DNA of 64,000 bases from Formicarius rufipectus. Lineage: Eukaryota; Chordata; Aves; Passeriformes; Formicariidae. The notes under the pieces are model-generated. The model did no database searches. It saw nothing but the letters and a program-made list of their open reading frames with translations, and was not told where the DNA came from. Below, piece by piece: positions 61,621 to 64,000 of this stretch. The stretch covers positions 72,686 through 136,685 of the forward strand of contig VXAU01000198.1 of the NCBI GenBank assembly GCA_013399695.1. The letters are read 5' to 3'. Every line of letters begins with the position of its first letter. Position 1 is the first letter of the stretch. The translations under genes were made by a program, and so were the position numbers.

Positions 61621-61675
61621 TTAATGGCAATCTAATAAGATTCTAGACAGCCCCACATACGGTGATTGCCATTAA
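61621..61675. repeat. Perfect 12-bp inverted repeat, 31-nt spacer
   Basis: TTAATGGCAATC (61621-61632) and GATTGCCATTAA (61664-61675) are exact reverse complements. The arms contain GC pairs. It could be the ends of a tiny non-autonomous DNA transposon remnant, a stem-loop, or paired homeodomain-type sites (ATTA cores). Confidence 0.85.
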
Positions 61676-63887
61676 AAGACCCAACATTTGCACTGAATGG
61701 GATATATCTTGGAAACTAGTATTTGTTGGACAAGAATGGGTTCTGCCAAGCAAATAATCATCATCACTTTTCTTTTCAAAAGTAAAAAACAATGAAAAAA
61801 TACAGCTAATTCAGAATGAAGATTAAAAATATTTGTATATATAACCTTTGGCCTAAATATACTGACAGGCTTCAAGTTGTATAGAGTCTTGAGAGTAAAA
61901 CATAGTTTATGCAAGTTACTATTTATGTCCTGTCATCTGTTAGATCACATTTTGCTGATCTAAAGATGCTCTCCCTTTTTGATGTACTGCAAATCTTTAC
62001 AAGACTTCATAATTTGACGAGTCACTTTTGTAGCACTGCAGAAGAAATGGCTTGTATTAAAGAACTCAACAGCTGCCAAAAAGCAGTAAGGCAGTCTTGT
62101 CTATGGGGAAAAAGCACAAACAAATATACGCATGAAGAAATCTGCAAAGAGAAGTTAAGCAATTCTGGTTGCCAGGAGTTCACCTGATGAATTTTAGCCA
62201 TAAGCAAGAAGCACTCTTTGTTTACTACTCAAGAAACAGTGTTAAGTGTTATTTCTTAGATTGCATTAACATTTCCAAAATATAATGAAAGACTAAAGAG
62301 GGCCGACAAGAAAACTGGAGAAGGATTTTTCACAAGGGCATGTAGTGCCAGGGCAAGGAGTGTACGATAAGCAGTAACTAGTCCTAATTGAGTGACAGCC
62401 ACATCACCTGTATTCACATACTTCACATATGGGGGAAGGAGAGGCTGCATTACAAATGCAAAAATCATCATAATGTACACATACCACGTCCTTTTCTCAC
62501 AGTAAGATGGCAATCTTTGCTTTGGCATAACTTGTTCCTAAGCAAAACATTCACAGTTTCAAGAAAACTTATTAAATTCACATCCTGAAGCTCTGCTAAT
62601 AAGTTATATATGAAAATCATGTTTTAAGTAATAGAAGGTGAAATTGTATTTTCATAAATTACTCAGGATTTTTAATTGCCAACAGAGCTTGGTATATTGT
62701 GAGCTGTATTTAGCAGTAGTAGTAGCTTAAGTGAATAATATACACTGAGAAGTGTTTGTGCTGACTTTTACCAAAAAAATAGTAGCAAGATGGTCCTGCT
62801 TGAATTAAGTAAATGGTTTTCACTAAGATTTACATGGTTCTTTTACTTTCCTTTGGACTCTGCAAAATAAAGAATGTTTGAATAATCATCATAAGTTCTT
62901 AGTCAAATTATGATGAAATATGTCTTGGATAGTTCTTAAGACTGGGTTTAAGTCTGAATCTCATGGATAAGTAGCTTTCTAGCACCCAGTGTTTTCTCTA
63001 GCATTGATAACATAATGTTACAGTTAATGGTTACTCTTGATTTAAAGGCTATGGACTTCAAAAAGCCAGATTGCCTGAGGACTAAGAGAAATTCTCTTTG
63101 ATTTGAAAATGAATGTTCATATCTTGAAAATACTCAAATGAATTTATCCAGGTAACTAAAGACCAAATTCAGACTGGATTTAAGCCTGCTGACTTAGAGC
63201 TACTAATACAGATTTGTGTTTCAGAAGACCTTAAATGCAAATATCAACTCTTTGATGGATATTGCAATTGTTAACTTTTGTGCTGCATGATGTCATATAC
63301 TCAGTAACTTGATTCAGCAAGTGTGAAATGAGGTCAGTTGGCTTGACTAAAAAAAAAAATTAAAGAAACTAATAAAGATAAAATTCCCACAACAGGAAGA
63401 GGAAGAAGAAAACGATCTTCAACATTTTGCTAGTTAAATTACCCATGTGATGACTGTGGAATTGAAGATACAAGCATGAAAGCACACTTTTCTCAGTATA
63501 TTACTAGTAAACTGCTTGCTTTATGTCTTTTCTTCTATGGTTTTACATAGACATAATACTCTTAATCATGAAGATGTACCTACACAGTAGTACAGCTTTG
63601 CATGACACTTCACTGAAGTAAAACTAAAAAGCATTTTGCTGCCTTCTCAAATGATTTATTTCTCAAATACATACTAGAAAGTAAAACATCTTAATCACTT
63701 TGACTCTGTAGGTGGTTGGTAGTCGAGATGTTTCTCTTCTTTATCTGGTATAAAAATAAACATTATTTAGTGTGAAAATGATAAAGGAAATATTAGTGAA
63801 TATGAAGTCAAGAGTTTATATAGAAGATAATGAAAGTGTATTACACCAATAAGTCACTCTGTGCTGAAAATATTCTGCTAATAATTA

Positions 63888-63936
63888 AGCTTGTGATAAT
63901 AATTAAAAGCTTAGCTTGTGATAATAATTAAAAGCT
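63888..63936. repeat. 25-bp direct tandem duplication
   Basis: AGCTTGTGATAATAATTAAA plus five bases is repeated immediately with no mismatch over 24 bp. The identity points to a recent duplication. Confidence 0.9.
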
Positions 63937-64000
63937 ATTATGACACATCTCAAATGCCATTTGTTATTATATTTACTTCTTTACTTTGTACCAAAATCTG

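Larger units (their letters stand above)
60396..64000. other. AT-rich DNA without a recognisable gene
   Basis: No supported coding region. Frames at 61909-62187 (+) and 62256-62528 (-, hydrophobic) are each about 90 codons and unrecognised. A 12-bp inverted repeat and a 25-bp tandem duplication are listed separately. Confidence 0.45.

Noticed and set aside
62256..62528. 90-codon hydrophobic minus-strand frame resembling a membrane protein
   Set aside because: T-rich codons make chance frames hydrophobic; no homolog recognised and no gene context.

Overview
This window is vertebrate nuclear DNA, most likely from a bird. It is AT-rich and almost free of intact reading frames. Its recognisable content is CR1-type non-LTR retrotransposon copies, several ending in the characteristic 3' ATTCTATGA-type tail, together with long terminal repeats that resemble avian (probably songbird) endogenous retrovirus LTRs. 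There are no bacterial-style operons and no tRNA, rRNA or CRISPR features. No complete protein-coding gene could be recognised, so the window is best read as intergenic DNA or long introns of a gene-poor chromosome region.

Layout: 1-436 is an LTR cut by the window edge. At 3.5-3.8 kb lies a short CR1 tail (+). At 6.4-7.0 kb is part of an LTR (-). At 10.9-12.8 kb one old CR1 (-) is split by a second CR1 (-) inserted into it. At 15.1-15.9 kb a TATC microsatellite is joined to a GC-rich LTR-like block that contains a perfect X-box. At 18.5 kb is an assembly gap inside a T run. At 22.2-22.6 kb is an isolated CR1 endonuclease fragment (-). At 30.1-32.0 kb is a long, decayed CR1 (-). At 36.85-36.97 kb is a CR1 tail (+). 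At 43.7-45.3 kb is the best-preserved CR1 (-), whose reverse transcriptase frame keeps the FADD motif but carries a nonsense codon. At 51.8-52.4 kb is a complete solo LTR (-) with TATA box and bZIP palindrome, abutting a CACT microsatellite.

Between the repeats, three + strand segments look like exons: 28525-28581, 29614-29733 and a terminal one at 60064 with stop codon and poly(A) signal. Each has one open frame, phase-0 boundaries and good splice signals, so they could belong to one gene crossing the window. I cannot match them to a known protein, and such signals arise by chance in AT-rich DNA, so confidence is low.

Other structure includes three full CRE palindromes (two of them 490 bp apart at 41.2-41.7 kb), several perfect inverted repeats (46.1-46.2, 61.6, 24.7 and 37.2 kb), short tandem duplications (13.9 and 63.9 kb), and polypyrimidine or purine-rich tracts (34.4 and 47.2-47.9 kb). 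No undescribed multi-gene system is visible. The most checkable unusual items are the nested CR1, the CRE/exon-like block at 41 kb, the LTR promoter at 52.3 kb and the phase-compatible exon candidates.
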